NCBI GenBank assembly: GCA_947447945.1 | Contig: CANFLR010000002.1 | Location: 38,353 to 102,352 of the forward strand | DNA from: Burkholderiaceae bacterium | GTDB lineage: Bacteria; Pseudomonadota; Gammaproteobacteria; Burkholderiales; Burkholderiaceae | Direction: 5' to 3' | Length of the DNA stretch: 64,000 bases | Shown: piece by piece, positions 46,934 to 55,225 of the stretch | Layout: each line of letters opens with the position of its first letter | How positions within the stretch are numbered: the first letter of the stretch is position 1 | Made by a program: the position numbers and the translations under genes | The notes under the pieces: model-generated | Seen by the model: the letters and a program-made list of their open reading frames with translations, nothing else | What the model was told of the DNA's origin: nothing | The model's database searches: none

Positions 46934-47149
46934 ATGCAAGTCTATGTCACTAGAAATATCACAGCCAGAATGCGTCGCAATGATGGTACTGATAATGGCT
47001 ATAAGCCACTCATTCCAGGAAAATACGAAGCCAATAAAACCAATGATGGTGCCTTGGAGATTTTGCAATCGCAAGGCGAGCCACTCTATCTTCTGCCATT
47101 TATTTGGTGGGAAAAAATGGAGCACGGCGATATCTTAATAGCCGCTTAA
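46934..47149 (+). CDS. Small hypothetical protein (71 aa) in the PHA-depolymerase operon
   Basis: An open frame of 71 residues begins with ATG at 46934, four bases after a strong AGGAGG ribosome site, which supports real translation. The product begins M-Q-V-Y-V-T-R-N-I and is soluble, with aromatic-rich Y-L-L-P-F-I-W-W-E near the C-terminus. I recognise no family. It lies 14 bases after the phaZ stop and 24 bases before the next gene. Confidence 0.65.
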   Translation: MQVYVTRNITARMRRNDGTDNGYKPLIPGKYEANKTNDGALEILQSQGEPLYLLPFIWWEKMEHGDILIAA

Positions 47150-47173
47150 CATTAAAGACCGGGGACTACTCCA

Positions 47174-47965
47174 TTGAATTATCAATACATCAAAATTGAG
47201 CAAGCAGACCTGATTGCAACCATTCGGTTTAATCATTATCAAAAGCGTAATGCCTTAAGCGAATGTCTCATCGAAGAAATGCATCATGCGCTCGAGTTAT
47301 TCGGCAAGGAAGATGTTCGCGTACTAGTGCTGAGATCGGATCGAAAGAATAAGGTCTGGTCTGCCGGACACGATGTTATGGAGTTGCCGCGCTCTGAGCG
47401 AGATCCTTTGCCCGCGGACGATCCAGTAATGGTTCTACTGAAATCGATTCGCGCCTTTAGGGCCCCTGTGATTGCAATGGTGGATGGCTCTGTTTGGGGA
47501 GCATCCACCGATTTGATTATGAGTTGCGATATTGCGATTGGCGATCATGATTCTACGTTTGCGATTACACCAGCAAAGCTAGGGTTACCATATACCGCTA
47601 GTGGTATCTTGCATTTTATGTCGCGTATGCCATTAAATGTAGTCAAAGAAATGTTTCTGACTGCTGATCCGATCCAGGCCGATCGCGCCTTGCAGATTGG
47701 TATCTTGAATCATCTTTATGTATCCGGTGAGCTAGAGGCAAAGACTTATCAAATGGCGAGAACGATTGCATCCCGTTCGCCGCAAGCCAATTCCGTATTA
47801 AAGGCTCAGGCGCAAATGCTTTCAGATGCGGCAGTCATGAATCCAGCAGTGTTTGAGCATCTCCAGAATCTGCGCAAAAATGTGTACATGGGTAGCGATT
47901 ACCGAGAAGGTATTACTGCTTTTTTAGAGAAGCGTGATCCTGTCTTTGGTCAAGCAAAAATCTAA
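47174..47965 (+). CDS. Crotonase-family methylmalonyl-CoA decarboxylase-like protein
   Basis: A 263-aa crotonase-fold protein. Among family members it most resembles E. coli methylmalonyl-CoA decarboxylase YgfG: M-N-Y-Q-Y at the start, S-A-G-H-D-V-M-E-L-P, M-V-D-G-S-V-W-G-A, K-L-G-L-P-Y and the terminal E-G-I-T-A-F-L-E-K-R. That enzyme converts methylmalonyl-CoA to propionyl-CoA. The start codon is TTG at 47174 with a GGGGA upstream. It is the sixth gene of the operon and overlaps the convergent glutamate synthase-like gene by 4 bases. Decarboxylase activity is inferred; a different enoyl-CoA chemistry is possible. Confidence 0.75.
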   Translation: MNYQYIKIEQADLIATIRFNHYQKRNALSECLIEEMHHALELFGKEDVRVLVLRSDRKNKVWSAGHDVMELPRSERDPLPADDPVMVLLKSIRAFRAPVIAMVDGSVWGASTDLIMSCDIAIGDHDSTFAITPAKLGLPYTASGILHFMSRMPLNVVKEMFLTADPIQADRALQIGILNHLYVSGELEAKTYQMARTIASRSPQANSVLKAQAQMLSDAAVMNPAVFEHLQNLRKNVYMGSDYREGITAFLEKRDPVFGQAKI

Positions 47966-49593
47966 TTGTGCTTAGCGTTAAAACTATCGGCTTGAGCAAC
48001 ATCCCAATATAGCTGAAATACCTTTGGTAAGTTAAGGCCTTCATCATTCTTTAGCAAGGCACCTGGCGGGACATCAGGTAGAAGATCTTCAAGCAGTCGC
48101 ACTTCATTTGCACTGACGCGCCTCACAATGTGGCGTGTATTAATTTGCGCAGGGTGTTGCAAGCCTGCTGCCTCAACAATTTCTTGTAGCGCCTTAATGG
48201 TTTCCTGATGAAAGTGATATACCCGTTCTGATTTATCAGGAACTACCAAGGCTTTTTGCCGCTCTGGATCTTGTGTGGTTACGCCGGTAGGGCAGTAACC
48301 TGTATCGCAAACTTGTGCCTGGATACAGCCAATTGAAAACATAAACCCACGAGCGCTATTGCACCAATCAGCACCCAAAGCAAAAGCAACCGCCATATCA
48401 AAGGCACTGATAATTTTTCCTGAGCATCCAATTTTGATTTGATCACGCAGATTGACGCCAGCCAAAGTATTGTGCACTAGGCGAAGACCTTCCTGAAGTG
48501 GTGTTCCAACATGATTGCTAAATTCCACTGGAGATGCGCCAGTGCCGCCCTCGGCGCCATCAACGACGATGAAGTCAGGATAAATCTGGGTCTGAAGCAT
48601 TGCTTTGACAATTGCAAACCATTCCCAAGGGTGACCAATGCATAACTTAAAGCCTACAGGCTTGCCCCCAGAAAGCTCGCGCAACTTCTGAATAAAGGCC
48701 ATCATTTCGAGTGGAGTAGAAAATGCACTGTGTGAGGAGGGCGATATACAAGCCTCGCCTACTTTTACGCCCCGTGCTTCAGCAATTTCTGCGGTAACTT
48801 TAGGGCCGGGCAAGATTCCACCGTGACCTGGTTTTGCCCCTTGACTGAGCTTAATCTCAATCATCTTGACCTGAGGGTCTAGGGCATTTTCTACATACTT
48901 TCGCTCATTAAAAGTGCCGTCCTCATTACGGCAACCAAAATACCCAGAGCCAATCTCCCAAATGAGATCGCCACCATGAGTGCGATGATGTCGTGAGATT
49001 GAGCCTTCCCCAGTGTCATGGGCAAAGCAACCTTTTTTAGCGCCAAGATTTAGTGCCATGATGGCATTGGCGCTTAAGGCCCCAAAGCTCATGGCTGAGA
49101 TATTAAAAATACTAGCCGAATATTTTTGTGCACAATCTTTTCCGCCAATTTCAATGCGAAAGTCATGAGTCGCAAGTTTGGTGGGCGCTAGGGATTGATT
49201 GATCCACTGGTAACCCGGAGCCATGACATCAAGCGTAGTCCCAAAGGGTCGTTTATCTGAGACTGCCTTAGAGCGAGCGTATACCAGGGTCCGCTGACTT
49301 CTGGAGAATGGTGTTTCATCATTTTCTCCTTCTATAAAGTACTGACGAATCTCGGGACGAATAAATTCTAGTAAAAAACGCATATGCCCTAATACTGGGT
49401 AATTGCGCAACACTGCATGCTGCTTTTGGATACAGTCATGTATTCCAATGACTGTTAGCAAACCAAAAAAAGCCAGGATATGCCAAGAGGCAGTATCTGT
49501 CATAAGCGCAATGGTGCTCAGAATCGCTCCAGCAATGCAGATCGCAAAAGTGCTTAGACGTATCGGTAGAATGGGGCTAGAATTTTTGCGCAT
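47962..49593 (-). CDS. FMN-binding glutamate synthase family protein (membrane-anchored)
   Basis: A 543-aa protein with one or two N-terminal membrane segments (about residues 12-50) and a GltS-type FMN/Fe-S domain. Signatures include N-I-S-A-M-S-F-G-A-L-S, H-D-T-G-E-G-S-I-S-R-H-H, K-L-S-Q-G-A-K-P-G-H-G-G-I-L-P and V-D-G-A-E-G-G-T-G-A-S-P. The cluster C-I-Q-A-Q-V-C-D-T-G-Y-C-P-T-G provides the iron-sulfur cysteines. No glutaminase domain is present, so it is not a full glutamate synthase. The family is widespread but its reaction is unclear. Confidence 0.87.
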   Translation of the reverse strand: MRKNSSPILPIRLSTFAICIAGAILSTIALMTDTASWHILAFFGLLTVIGIHDCIQKQHAVLRNYPVLGHMRFLLEFIRPEIRQYFIEGENDETPFSRSQRTLVYARSKAVSDKRPFGTTLDVMAPGYQWINQSLAPTKLATHDFRIEIGGKDCAQKYSASIFNISAMSFGALSANAIMALNLGAKKGCFAHDTGEGSISRHHRTHGGDLIWEIGSGYFGCRNEDGTFNERKYVENALDPQVKMIEIKLSQGAKPGHGGILPGPKVTAEIAEARGVKVGEACISPSSHSAFSTPLEMMAFIQKLRELSGGKPVGFKLCIGHPWEWFAIVKAMLQTQIYPDFIVVDGAEGGTGASPVEFSNHVGTPLQEGLRLVHNTLAGVNLRDQIKIGCSGKIISAFDMAVAFALGADWCNSARGFMFSIGCIQAQVCDTGYCPTGVTTQDPERQKALVVPDKSERVYHFHQETIKALQEIVEAAGLQHPAQINTRHIVRRVSANEVRLLEDLLPDVPPGALLKNDEGLNLPKVFQLYWDVAQADSFNAKHN

Positions 49594-49707
49594 TGACTTA
49601 TCCTTGTTTGGCTAAGTATAAGCAAGTATGAAATCACTTTCATGACGATGTATGAGGGTTAAATCAGCTTAAAATGGCGGTGCTTACCTAGCCATTGGAT
49701 ATGCAGT

Positions 49708-50607
49708 ATGAAAGTCAATTCTGAAGGGGTCTCATCATCACGCGTCTATTTGCCGCCAAGCCCAAGCTATGCCAGTCTGCTCGATTTTTTTGTTGCCAAT
49801 TTCCCCCATATTGCTGCTGCCGAATGGTTCGTGCGCTTTAACGAAGGTTTGGTAATGACGACGGACGGGCTGCCAGTAAAAGCAGATGATCGCTATCAGC
49901 CTAATACCCATTTACTGTATTTCAGGCGTTTGGCACGTGAACCTGAAATTCCCTTTGAAGAGCAGATTCTGTATCAGGATGAGCATATTCTGGTCGCAGA
50001 TAAACCACACTTTTTACCCGTGACGCCAAGCGGTCTGTATTTGCATCAAACCTTGCTCAATCGGCTTAAGAAAAAAACAGGCATCCCCACTTTAAGTCCC
50101 ATTCACCGCATCGATCGCGATACTGCTGGACTAGTGGTGTTCTCAGTGAACCCTGTCGAGAGAGCTCCCTATCAAAATCTTTTTCGAGACCGCCTGGTGA
50201 CCAAAGTGTATGAAGTAGTGGCACCTTATTCACAAGAACTCCTTGGAAGACTGCCATTGACTTATTGCAGTCGGCTTGAAGAGTCAGAACACTTTTTGCA
50301 AATGCGAGAGATTGCTGGCGAACCCAATACGCAAACCCATATTGAGCTGATTGAGGTAGAACACCCTTGGGCCAAATATCGACTCATCCCCAGCAGTGGG
50401 AAGAAGCATCAGTTACGATGCCATCTCAATGCCTTAGGCATACCAATACGACATGATCAGATTTATCCCACTCTGACGCCTTATCAAGAATATGACTTGG
50501 ATTTTTCAAGGCCTTTGCAGCTATTAGCGAAGCAAATCTTCTTCAAAGATCCCATAACAGGGGCAGATAGGTCATTTATGAGTCAGAGGGAGATCTCCAT
50601 CACCTAG
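49708..50607 (+). CDS. RluA-family pseudouridine synthase
   Basis: A 299-aa synthase of the RluA/TruC branch. The catalytic motif H-R-I-D-R-D-T-A-G-L-V-V-F is intact, preceded by I-L-V-A-D-K-P-H and followed by K-V-Y-E-V-V. It lacks an S4 domain. The target uridine, in rRNA or tRNA, cannot be assigned from sequence alone. It stands alone between divergent and co-directional genes, with about 115 bases to its left neighbour. Confidence 0.9.
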   Translation: MKVNSEGVSSSRVYLPPSPSYASLLDFFVANFPHIAAAEWFVRFNEGLVMTTDGLPVKADDRYQPNTHLLYFRRLAREPEIPFEEQILYQDEHILVADKPHFLPVTPSGLYLHQTLLNRLKKKTGIPTLSPIHRIDRDTAGLVVFSVNPVERAPYQNLFRDRLVTKVYEVVAPYSQELLGRLPLTYCSRLEESEHFLQMREIAGEPNTQTHIELIEVEHPWAKYRLIPSSGKKHQLRCHLNALGIPIRHDQIYPTLTPYQEYDLDFSRPLQLLAKQIFFKDPITGADRSFMSQREISIT

Positions 50608-50723
50608 GGCTTTGAATACCCCAGAAGGCTGGTCTACAAAGTAAATCTACATAACTAGAGGATTGGTGTTAGTGTGAGGCCCAAATCAGTATTTTGTGCA
50701 GTATTCGTGGCTTCAGAAAGTCA

Positions 50724-51575
50724 ATGTTATATATCATCCTCAGACTATTTAGCGCTTTACCTTTATTCCTGTTGCAATGGATTGGCGCAGTCATTGGCCT
50801 TCTGATTTACGGGGTCTCGCCAAAATATCGACGGCGCCTCAATCAGAATCTTAACAATGCAGCGCTGAAGTCGGGTTTTAAAGCCTCCCCATTAAAAGCA
50901 GCTTGTCAGTCTGGCATGATGTTCGCAGACACTTTGTGGATTTGGCGTCACCCTCACGGGGCAATAGCCAAAACCACCGTAGATGATTGGGAGCAATTTA
51001 ATCGTCTATCCACCAATGGTAATGGACTTATTATTCTGGCATCTCACATGGGCGGTTTTGAAATTATTCCCCGGATTTTTTCGCAAGGCATGAAAACGAC
51101 CATCATGTATAAGCCAGCCCGCAAGGCATGGGTTAACACATTAATGGTCAAAAGTCGCCATCATCCCGGGGTAGATTTTGTTGAGGCCAACCTAGGCGGC
51201 GTGAGAAAAATTAAAAGGGCGCTCAAAAATGGCGAAGTGGTTGGCATTCTTGCCGATCAAGTACCGAGCGTAGCCGATGGAGTTTGGGCAAAATTTTTCG
51301 ATCAGTTTGCTTACACCACATCTTTCCCATTTAAGTTAACCCGCCTAAATAATGTCTCAACAATCTTCGTGAGTGCTGAACGCCTAAGTTTTGGTAAGGG
51401 ATGGTTGGTTAAAACCCAATTGATGTTGGAGGACTTTCCAAAATGCTCGATTGCCGCAGCAACCCAAATGAATGGTTTTTTTGAAAAGCAAATTACTGCA
51501 AAACCGCATCAATATATGTGGTCATATAACCGCTACAAAAGACCGTCTGGTGCAGAATTGGCGCCAGTAGCTTAA
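50724..51575 (+). CDS. LpxL/HtrB-family lipid A or lysophospholipid acyltransferase
   Basis: A 283-aa membrane-associated acyltransferase. An N-terminal hydrophobic anchor is followed by S-P-K-Y-R-R-R-L-N-Q-N-L. The catalytic HxxxxE motif lies in A-S-H-M-G-G-F-E (His108, Glu113), and G-I-L-A-D-Q-V-P is the conserved substrate-binding segment. It probably adds a secondary acyl chain to lipid A or a related lipid at the inner membrane. ATG at 50724 is preferred to a TTG at 50694, which has no ribosome site. Confidence 0.85.
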   Translation: MLYIILRLFSALPLFLLQWIGAVIGLLIYGVSPKYRRRLNQNLNNAALKSGFKASPLKAACQSGMMFADTLWIWRHPHGAIAKTTVDDWEQFNRLSTNGNGLIILASHMGGFEIIPRIFSQGMKTTIMYKPARKAWVNTLMVKSRHHPGVDFVEANLGGVRKIKRALKNGEVVGILADQVPSVADGVWAKFFDQFAYTTSFPFKLTRLNNVSTIFVSAERLSFGKGWLVKTQLMLEDFPKCSIAAATQMNGFFEKQITAKPHQYMWSYNRYKRPSGAELAPVA

Positions 51576-51582
51576 ATAGACT

Positions 51583-51596
51583 TTGATTCGGATCAA
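51583..51596 (+). promoter_or_regulatory. Perfect FNR/ANR-type binding site
   Basis: TTGATTCGGATCAA matches the consensus TTGAT-N4-ATCAA on both arms without a mismatch. Its centre lies about 95 bases before the ATG of the gene at 51685, in the only sizeable gap of this region. Placed at -41.5 it would give a start near 51631. It suggests activation of the two following small genes at low oxygen. Confidence 0.7.
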
Positions 51597-51684
51597 GTAC
51601 TGATGGATTACTTGTCTGAATACTGGCATTGCCCGAATAAAGGAGTAGGGTAGTAAGCACTACCAGTCAATTCAAGAGGTTCTC

Positions 51685-52068
51685 ATGTCATTTAATCACG
51701 CGGTAATTTGGATCGATCACAAAGAGGCTCATGTGATGTTTCTCAGTCAAGAGGCTAGCGAAGCTGAAGTTATTAAAACGAAGTCTACTCATGCCCATTT
51801 GCATCACAAAGCCAATGAGGTTGGGAGCGGTAAGGCAACATTAGATGTTAAATATTTGCATGCGGTGATCTCTGCTGTAAAAGAGGCTAAAGAAATTTTA
51901 ATTTTAGGTCCCGGTTCAGCCAAGCTAGATTTAATTAAACATGCCCATCAGCATGATCAACAGATCGCCGCAAAAATTATTGGTGTAGAAACCGTAGATC
52001 ATCCAAGCGATAAAGAAATTCTGGCCTTCGCTCGTAGGTTCTTTTATAAAGCAGATCAAATGTTATGA
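51685..52068 (+). CDS. Small conserved protein resembling translational-machinery / bacterial eRF1-like family
   Basis: A 127-aa protein beginning H-A-V-I-W-I-D-H-K-E-A-H-V, a beta-strand pattern shared with small proteins annotated as translational machinery proteins and with eRF1-domain-like folds. It has a His-rich stretch (T-H-A-H-L-H-H-K) and I-L-I-L-G-P-G-S-A-K, which resembles the eRF1/pelota core turn. An AAGAGG ribosome site precedes the ATG. A perfect FNR-type site lies upstream. The biochemical role is unknown; ribosome-linked action under low oxygen is inference. Confidence 0.65.
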   Translation: MSFNHAVIWIDHKEAHVMFLSQEASEAEVIKTKSTHAHLHHKANEVGSGKATLDVKYLHAVISAVKEAKEILILGPGSAKLDLIKHAHQHDQQIAAKIIGVETVDHPSDKEILAFARRFFYKADQML

Positions 52069-52078
52069 GAGGGAATAC

Positions 52079-52333
52079 ATGAGCAAAGAACCGCTGGGCT
52101 TAAACGGACTGCCAAGTCATGATTATTTCTTGGATGCGGTAAACCATATTGATGAGGCGGTATCGACTAAGGGCATTGCCTTGGGTGCGGCCAAAGGCAT
52201 TATCTATAGCATTACTGAAACCCTAGGGGCCATGATTGGGGATGCCAATCTGCCAAGTCATCTGCGGTCAGGCTATGCAGGTGCTTTAGAGTTGGCTCAT
52301 GAATTGGAGGCAAAGATTGCCCGCTTAAATTGA
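52079..52333 (+). CDS. Hypothetical protein (84 aa), second gene of the FNR-box pair
   Basis: A small soluble, mostly helical protein, starting 10 bases after the previous stop with GAGAGGG as ribosome site. I recognise no family. The composition (A-L-G-A-A-K-G-I-I-Y-S-I-T-E-T-L-G) suggests an amphipathic helix. It is very probably transcribed with the preceding gene and so shares its likely oxygen control. Confidence 0.6.
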   Translation: MSKEPLGLNGLPSHDYFLDAVNHIDEAVSTKGIALGAAKGIIYSITETLGAMIGDANLPSHLRSGYAGALELAHELEAKIARLN

Positions 52334-52417
52334 TGCCCTCATGACCAATCAGATACCCATATGACAAGTCATCTAAAATGACATGCACATTTACTAGAAA
52401 GATTGGCATCGAGTTGC

Positions 52418-53500
52418 ATGGGCAATCCCTCTCATAAGCGCTTGGCGGTAGCTCCCATGATGGAATGGACGGACCGGCATTGCCGCTCATTCCATCGAAA
52501 CCTGACTCGGCAAGCTGTGCTCTATACCGAGATGGTCACTACCGGTGCGCTATTACATGGCGATGTGCCGCGACATTTGGATTATTCCCGCGACCAGCAC
52601 CCAGTAGTCTTGCAATTGGGCGGCAGCGAACCTGCTGATTTAGCGAAGTCCGCCGAACTCGCTCAGCAATGGACTTACGATGAGATTGATCTTAATTGTG
52701 GCTGCCCTTCAGAGCGAGTGCAGCGAGGTGCTTTCGGCGCTTGCTTAATGGCTGAGCCCCAGCTAGTTGCAGACTGCGTAAAAGCTATGAAATCTGCAGT
52801 AGATATTCCAGTTTCCGTAAAGCATCGTCTAGGCTTAGACTCGATGGATGCAGCCCATTCTGAAAAAGATTATCAATTTGCTCTGAATTTCATTCTTTCA
52901 GTGGCTGATGCGGGGGCTAGTCAGGTGACGATTCATGCACGCAACGCAGTACTTAAGGGCTTATCTCCCAAAGAAAATCGAAGCAAGCCGCCTCTTCGCT
53001 ATGAAGTGGCTGCGAGACTGCGCCTAGATGCGCAAAAGGAATTTCCAAATTTGAAGGTCCTGCTGAATGGTGGCCTAGAAACCAATGACCAAATCGCCGG
53101 CCATTGGAATGATTTTGATGGCTTCATGATTGGTAGGGCAGCCTATCACTTTCCGGCAATGTTATTAGGTTGGGATGATTTGATTAATACCGATGGTCAG
53201 GCTGCTGGATATCTATTTAGTGAAACTGAGTGGCACCGAATTCAAATTGGCTTAGTCAAGCAAGTTCAAGCTTGGTTTGATGAGTGTAAAGAAAGAGGCA
53301 AGCCTTTCTATATCGGCGCTTTTACCCGGCATATCTTAGGTTTGGCCCATGGTAGGGCAGGCTCGCGTTATTGGCGTCAACGCCTCTCTGACCACCATGC
53401 CTTGGCTAAGGTTCAAAGTAAGGCGGCTATTCTGGATTTTTTCTTAGATGCCTCTTTAACCCTTGGCGACTGGGCTGCATTTGAGTTTGAGGGTGCTTAA
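52418..53500 (+). CDS. dusA: tRNA-dihydrouridine(20/20a) synthase DusA
   Basis: A 360-aa FMN enzyme that reduces uridines of the tRNA D-loop. The opening L-A-V-A-P-M-M-E-W-T-D-R-H-C-R is specific to the DusA branch. The catalytic cysteine lies in L-N-C-G-C-P-S, the FMN-contacting Lys in V-S-V-K-H-R-L-G, and H-A-R-N-A follows. ATG at 52418 is used instead of a TTG at 52403. A tRNA-His gene follows 67 bases downstream with its own promoter. Confidence 0.93.
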   Translation: MGNPSHKRLAVAPMMEWTDRHCRSFHRNLTRQAVLYTEMVTTGALLHGDVPRHLDYSRDQHPVVLQLGGSEPADLAKSAELAQQWTYDEIDLNCGCPSERVQRGAFGACLMAEPQLVADCVKAMKSAVDIPVSVKHRLGLDSMDAAHSEKDYQFALNFILSVADAGASQVTIHARNAVLKGLSPKENRSKPPLRYEVAARLRLDAQKEFPNLKVLLNGGLETNDQIAGHWNDFDGFMIGRAAYHFPAMLLGWDDLINTDGQAAGYLFSETEWHRIQIGLVKQVQAWFDECKERGKPFYIGAFTRHILGLAHGRAGSRYWRQRLSDHHALAKVQSKAAILDFFLDASLTLGDWAAFEFEGA

Positions 53501-53523
53501 CTGACGGGCTAGAAGTGGTACTT

Positions 53524-53553
53524 TTGACAGGCTTTTAGCGTAAAAGCTATAAT
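53524..53553 (+). promoter_or_regulatory. Consensus sigma-70 promoter of the tRNA-His gene
   Basis: TTGACA at 53524-53529 and TATAAT at 53548-53553 are both perfect hexamers, separated by 18 bases. Transcription should begin near 53560, eight bases before the mature tRNA. Confidence 0.88.
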
Positions 53554-53567
53554 CTTGGATCTACGAT

Positions 53568-53644
53568 GGCGGACGTAGCTCAGTTGGTAGAGTCCCAGAT
53601 TGTGATTCTGGTTGTCGCGGGTTCGAGCCCCGTCGTTCGCCCCA
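53568..53644 (+). tRNA. tRNA-His (anticodon GTG)
   Basis: A complete cloverleaf can be drawn. The acceptor stem GCGGACG (53569-53575) pairs with CGTTCGC (53634-53640). The anticodon loop TTGTGAT between CCAGA and TCTGG carries GTG at 53602-53604. The T arm is GCGGG-TTCGAGC-CCCGT. The extra G-1 typical of tRNA-His is encoded at 53568 opposite discriminator C at 53641, and CCA is encoded at 53642-53644. Confidence 0.97.
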
Positions 53645-53696
53645 CCCTTTTTCTGAAGTCCCTGCCTTATTCTCCCTTGCGTGAAACAATAGAGCG

Positions 53697-55025
53697 ATGA
53701 GTACTACTGTTTCCCTCCAACCCCCCGAAATTGAAATCACCCCCGACTACCAGGCGGTAATCGACGCTATCGAACGTCATGATCCTTATATTTTTGTCAG
53801 CGGCAAAGCTGGGACTGGCAAGACCACTTTAATTGGGTATCTGCGAGACCACATTCCGGGCAATGTCGTTGTGGTTGCACCTACTGGTGTTGCTGCGTTA
53901 CAGGTCAGGGGAGTCACGATTCACTCTTTCTTTAGATTGCCGCCGCGCTTAATCTTTCCCGAAGAGGATATTAAGCCCTTAAAAGACAAGCGGCTCTATA
54001 AAGATATTCGCTTACTCATTATTGATGAGATTTCAATGGTGCGCGCAGATGTCGTAGATGCAATGGATTTATTCTTGCGTGAGAATGGCCCCCAAAAAGG
54101 CAAACCATTCGGGGGTATCCAGGTAATGTTTGTGGGTGATTTATTTCAGTTGCCACCGGTGGTATCTAGGGGTGATATGGAAGTACTTTCTCAACGAGCT
54201 TATGAAGGTCCTTACTTCTTCTGTGCGATGGCCTTGCATCGCAAGGATGTGACGATGGTGGAATTGTCCAAGATCTTCCGCCAAAAAGATGAGCACTTTG
54301 CTGGCCTGTTAAATCGCATCCGAATTAATCATGACATTGACCAGGCGCTTGATACATTGAATGCCCAATGCTATGAAATCAAAAAAGAAGCTGATGAGCA
54401 AACCATTACCTTAACCACCACGAATGCTAGGGCCGATCAGATCAATGGTGCTGGTCTACGCGCACTTAACACTGAAGTCAAAACCTATACAGGCAAAACC
54501 ACTGGCAAGTTCAATATCGATGAGCGCAACCTACCTTCTTCAGCCAACCTAGTCCTTAAGGTTGGTGCAAAGGTAATGTTTACCGCCACGGATAGCGGCT
54601 TTCCGAAGCGATGGGTCAATGGCACGATAGGAGTGGTACGTGAGTTGCTAGGTGACAAGGTGAAGGTCTTGGTCAAAAACGGTCCGTATTCCAATACGGT
54701 TGAGGTGGCCTGTCATCAATGGGAATCCTATCGTTATGACCACGACATGATGTCGGGAAGGATTTCACCAAGCGTGATTGGAACGTATGAACAAATTCCG
54801 CTGATGCTCGCTTGGGCTGTCACCATTCATAAGAGTCAAGGAAAGACTCTGGAGAAGGTTAAGGTGGATTTATCATCGGGAGCCTTTGCATCGGGCCAGG
54901 TTTATGTTGCACTGAGTCGCTGTACCTCAATAGAGGGCATTACCTTAGAGAGGCCCATTGAGCCTAAGGATGTTCGCTGTGATCCAGAGATCAAGCGCTT
55001 TTATTTAAATTGCTTACCAAGTTAA
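53697..55025 (+). CDS. Pif1/RecD-like superfamily 1 DNA helicase
   Basis: A 442-aa ATPase. Walker A is G-K-A-G-T-G-K-T-T-L (about residues 37-46). A-P-T-G-V-A-A-L and G-V-T-I-H-S-F-F are motif Ia of Pif1 proteins. Walker B is L-L-I-I-D-E-I-S-M-V, and motif III is F-V-G-D-L-F-Q-L-P-P. The C-terminal A-W-A-V-T-I-H-K-S-Q-G-K-T and Y-V-A-L-S-R-C-T are motifs V and VI. It probably unwinds DNA 5' to 3' in repair or at G-quadruplex-type structures. No exonuclease domain is fused. Confidence 0.88.
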   Translation: MSTTVSLQPPEIEITPDYQAVIDAIERHDPYIFVSGKAGTGKTTLIGYLRDHIPGNVVVVAPTGVAALQVRGVTIHSFFRLPPRLIFPEEDIKPLKDKRLYKDIRLLIIDEISMVRADVVDAMDLFLRENGPQKGKPFGGIQVMFVGDLFQLPPVVSRGDMEVLSQRAYEGPYFFCAMALHRKDVTMVELSKIFRQKDEHFAGLLNRIRINHDIDQALDTLNAQCYEIKKEADEQTITLTTTNARADQINGAGLRALNTEVKTYTGKTTGKFNIDERNLPSSANLVLKVGAKVMFTATDSGFPKRWVNGTIGVVRELLGDKVKVLVKNGPYSNTVEVACHQWESYRYDHDMMSGRISPSVIGTYEQIPLMLAWAVTIHKSQGKTLEKVKVDLSSGAFASGQVYVALSRCTSIEGITLERPIEPKDVRCDPEIKRFYLNCLPS

Positions 55026-55150
55026 GCTGACTTCGGCATATTTTTTTGTTTTTCTAAAGCTTCGCTTGCGATGATTTTGAATTCACCTTCGATGAAGCGC
55101 TTCAAGGCCTCACGCTGGTTTCGTTTTGACAATGCATCACTTCTGAGCAA
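55022..55150 (-). CDS. Possible small protein or gene remnant (about 42 aa)
   Basis: On the minus strand an open frame begins with TTG and ends at TAA (55022-55024), overlapping the last bases of the helicase gene. It encodes a highly charged, protein-like helix containing S-K-R-N-Q-R-E-A-L-K-R-F-I-E-G-E-F-K. Upstream in frame a TAG follows within five codons. It may be a real small protein with a TTG start or the decayed end of a longer gene. I see no clear ribosome site. Confidence 0.3.
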   Translation of the reverse strand: MLRSDALSKRNQREALKRFIEGEFKIIASEALEKQKNMPKSA

Positions 55151-55225
55151 TCTCAGCTCAGTCTATTCAGATAGCTTAATTCCTAAGCCATGAAGATGGG
55201 ATTTTGGGGTAATAAATGATTGAAT

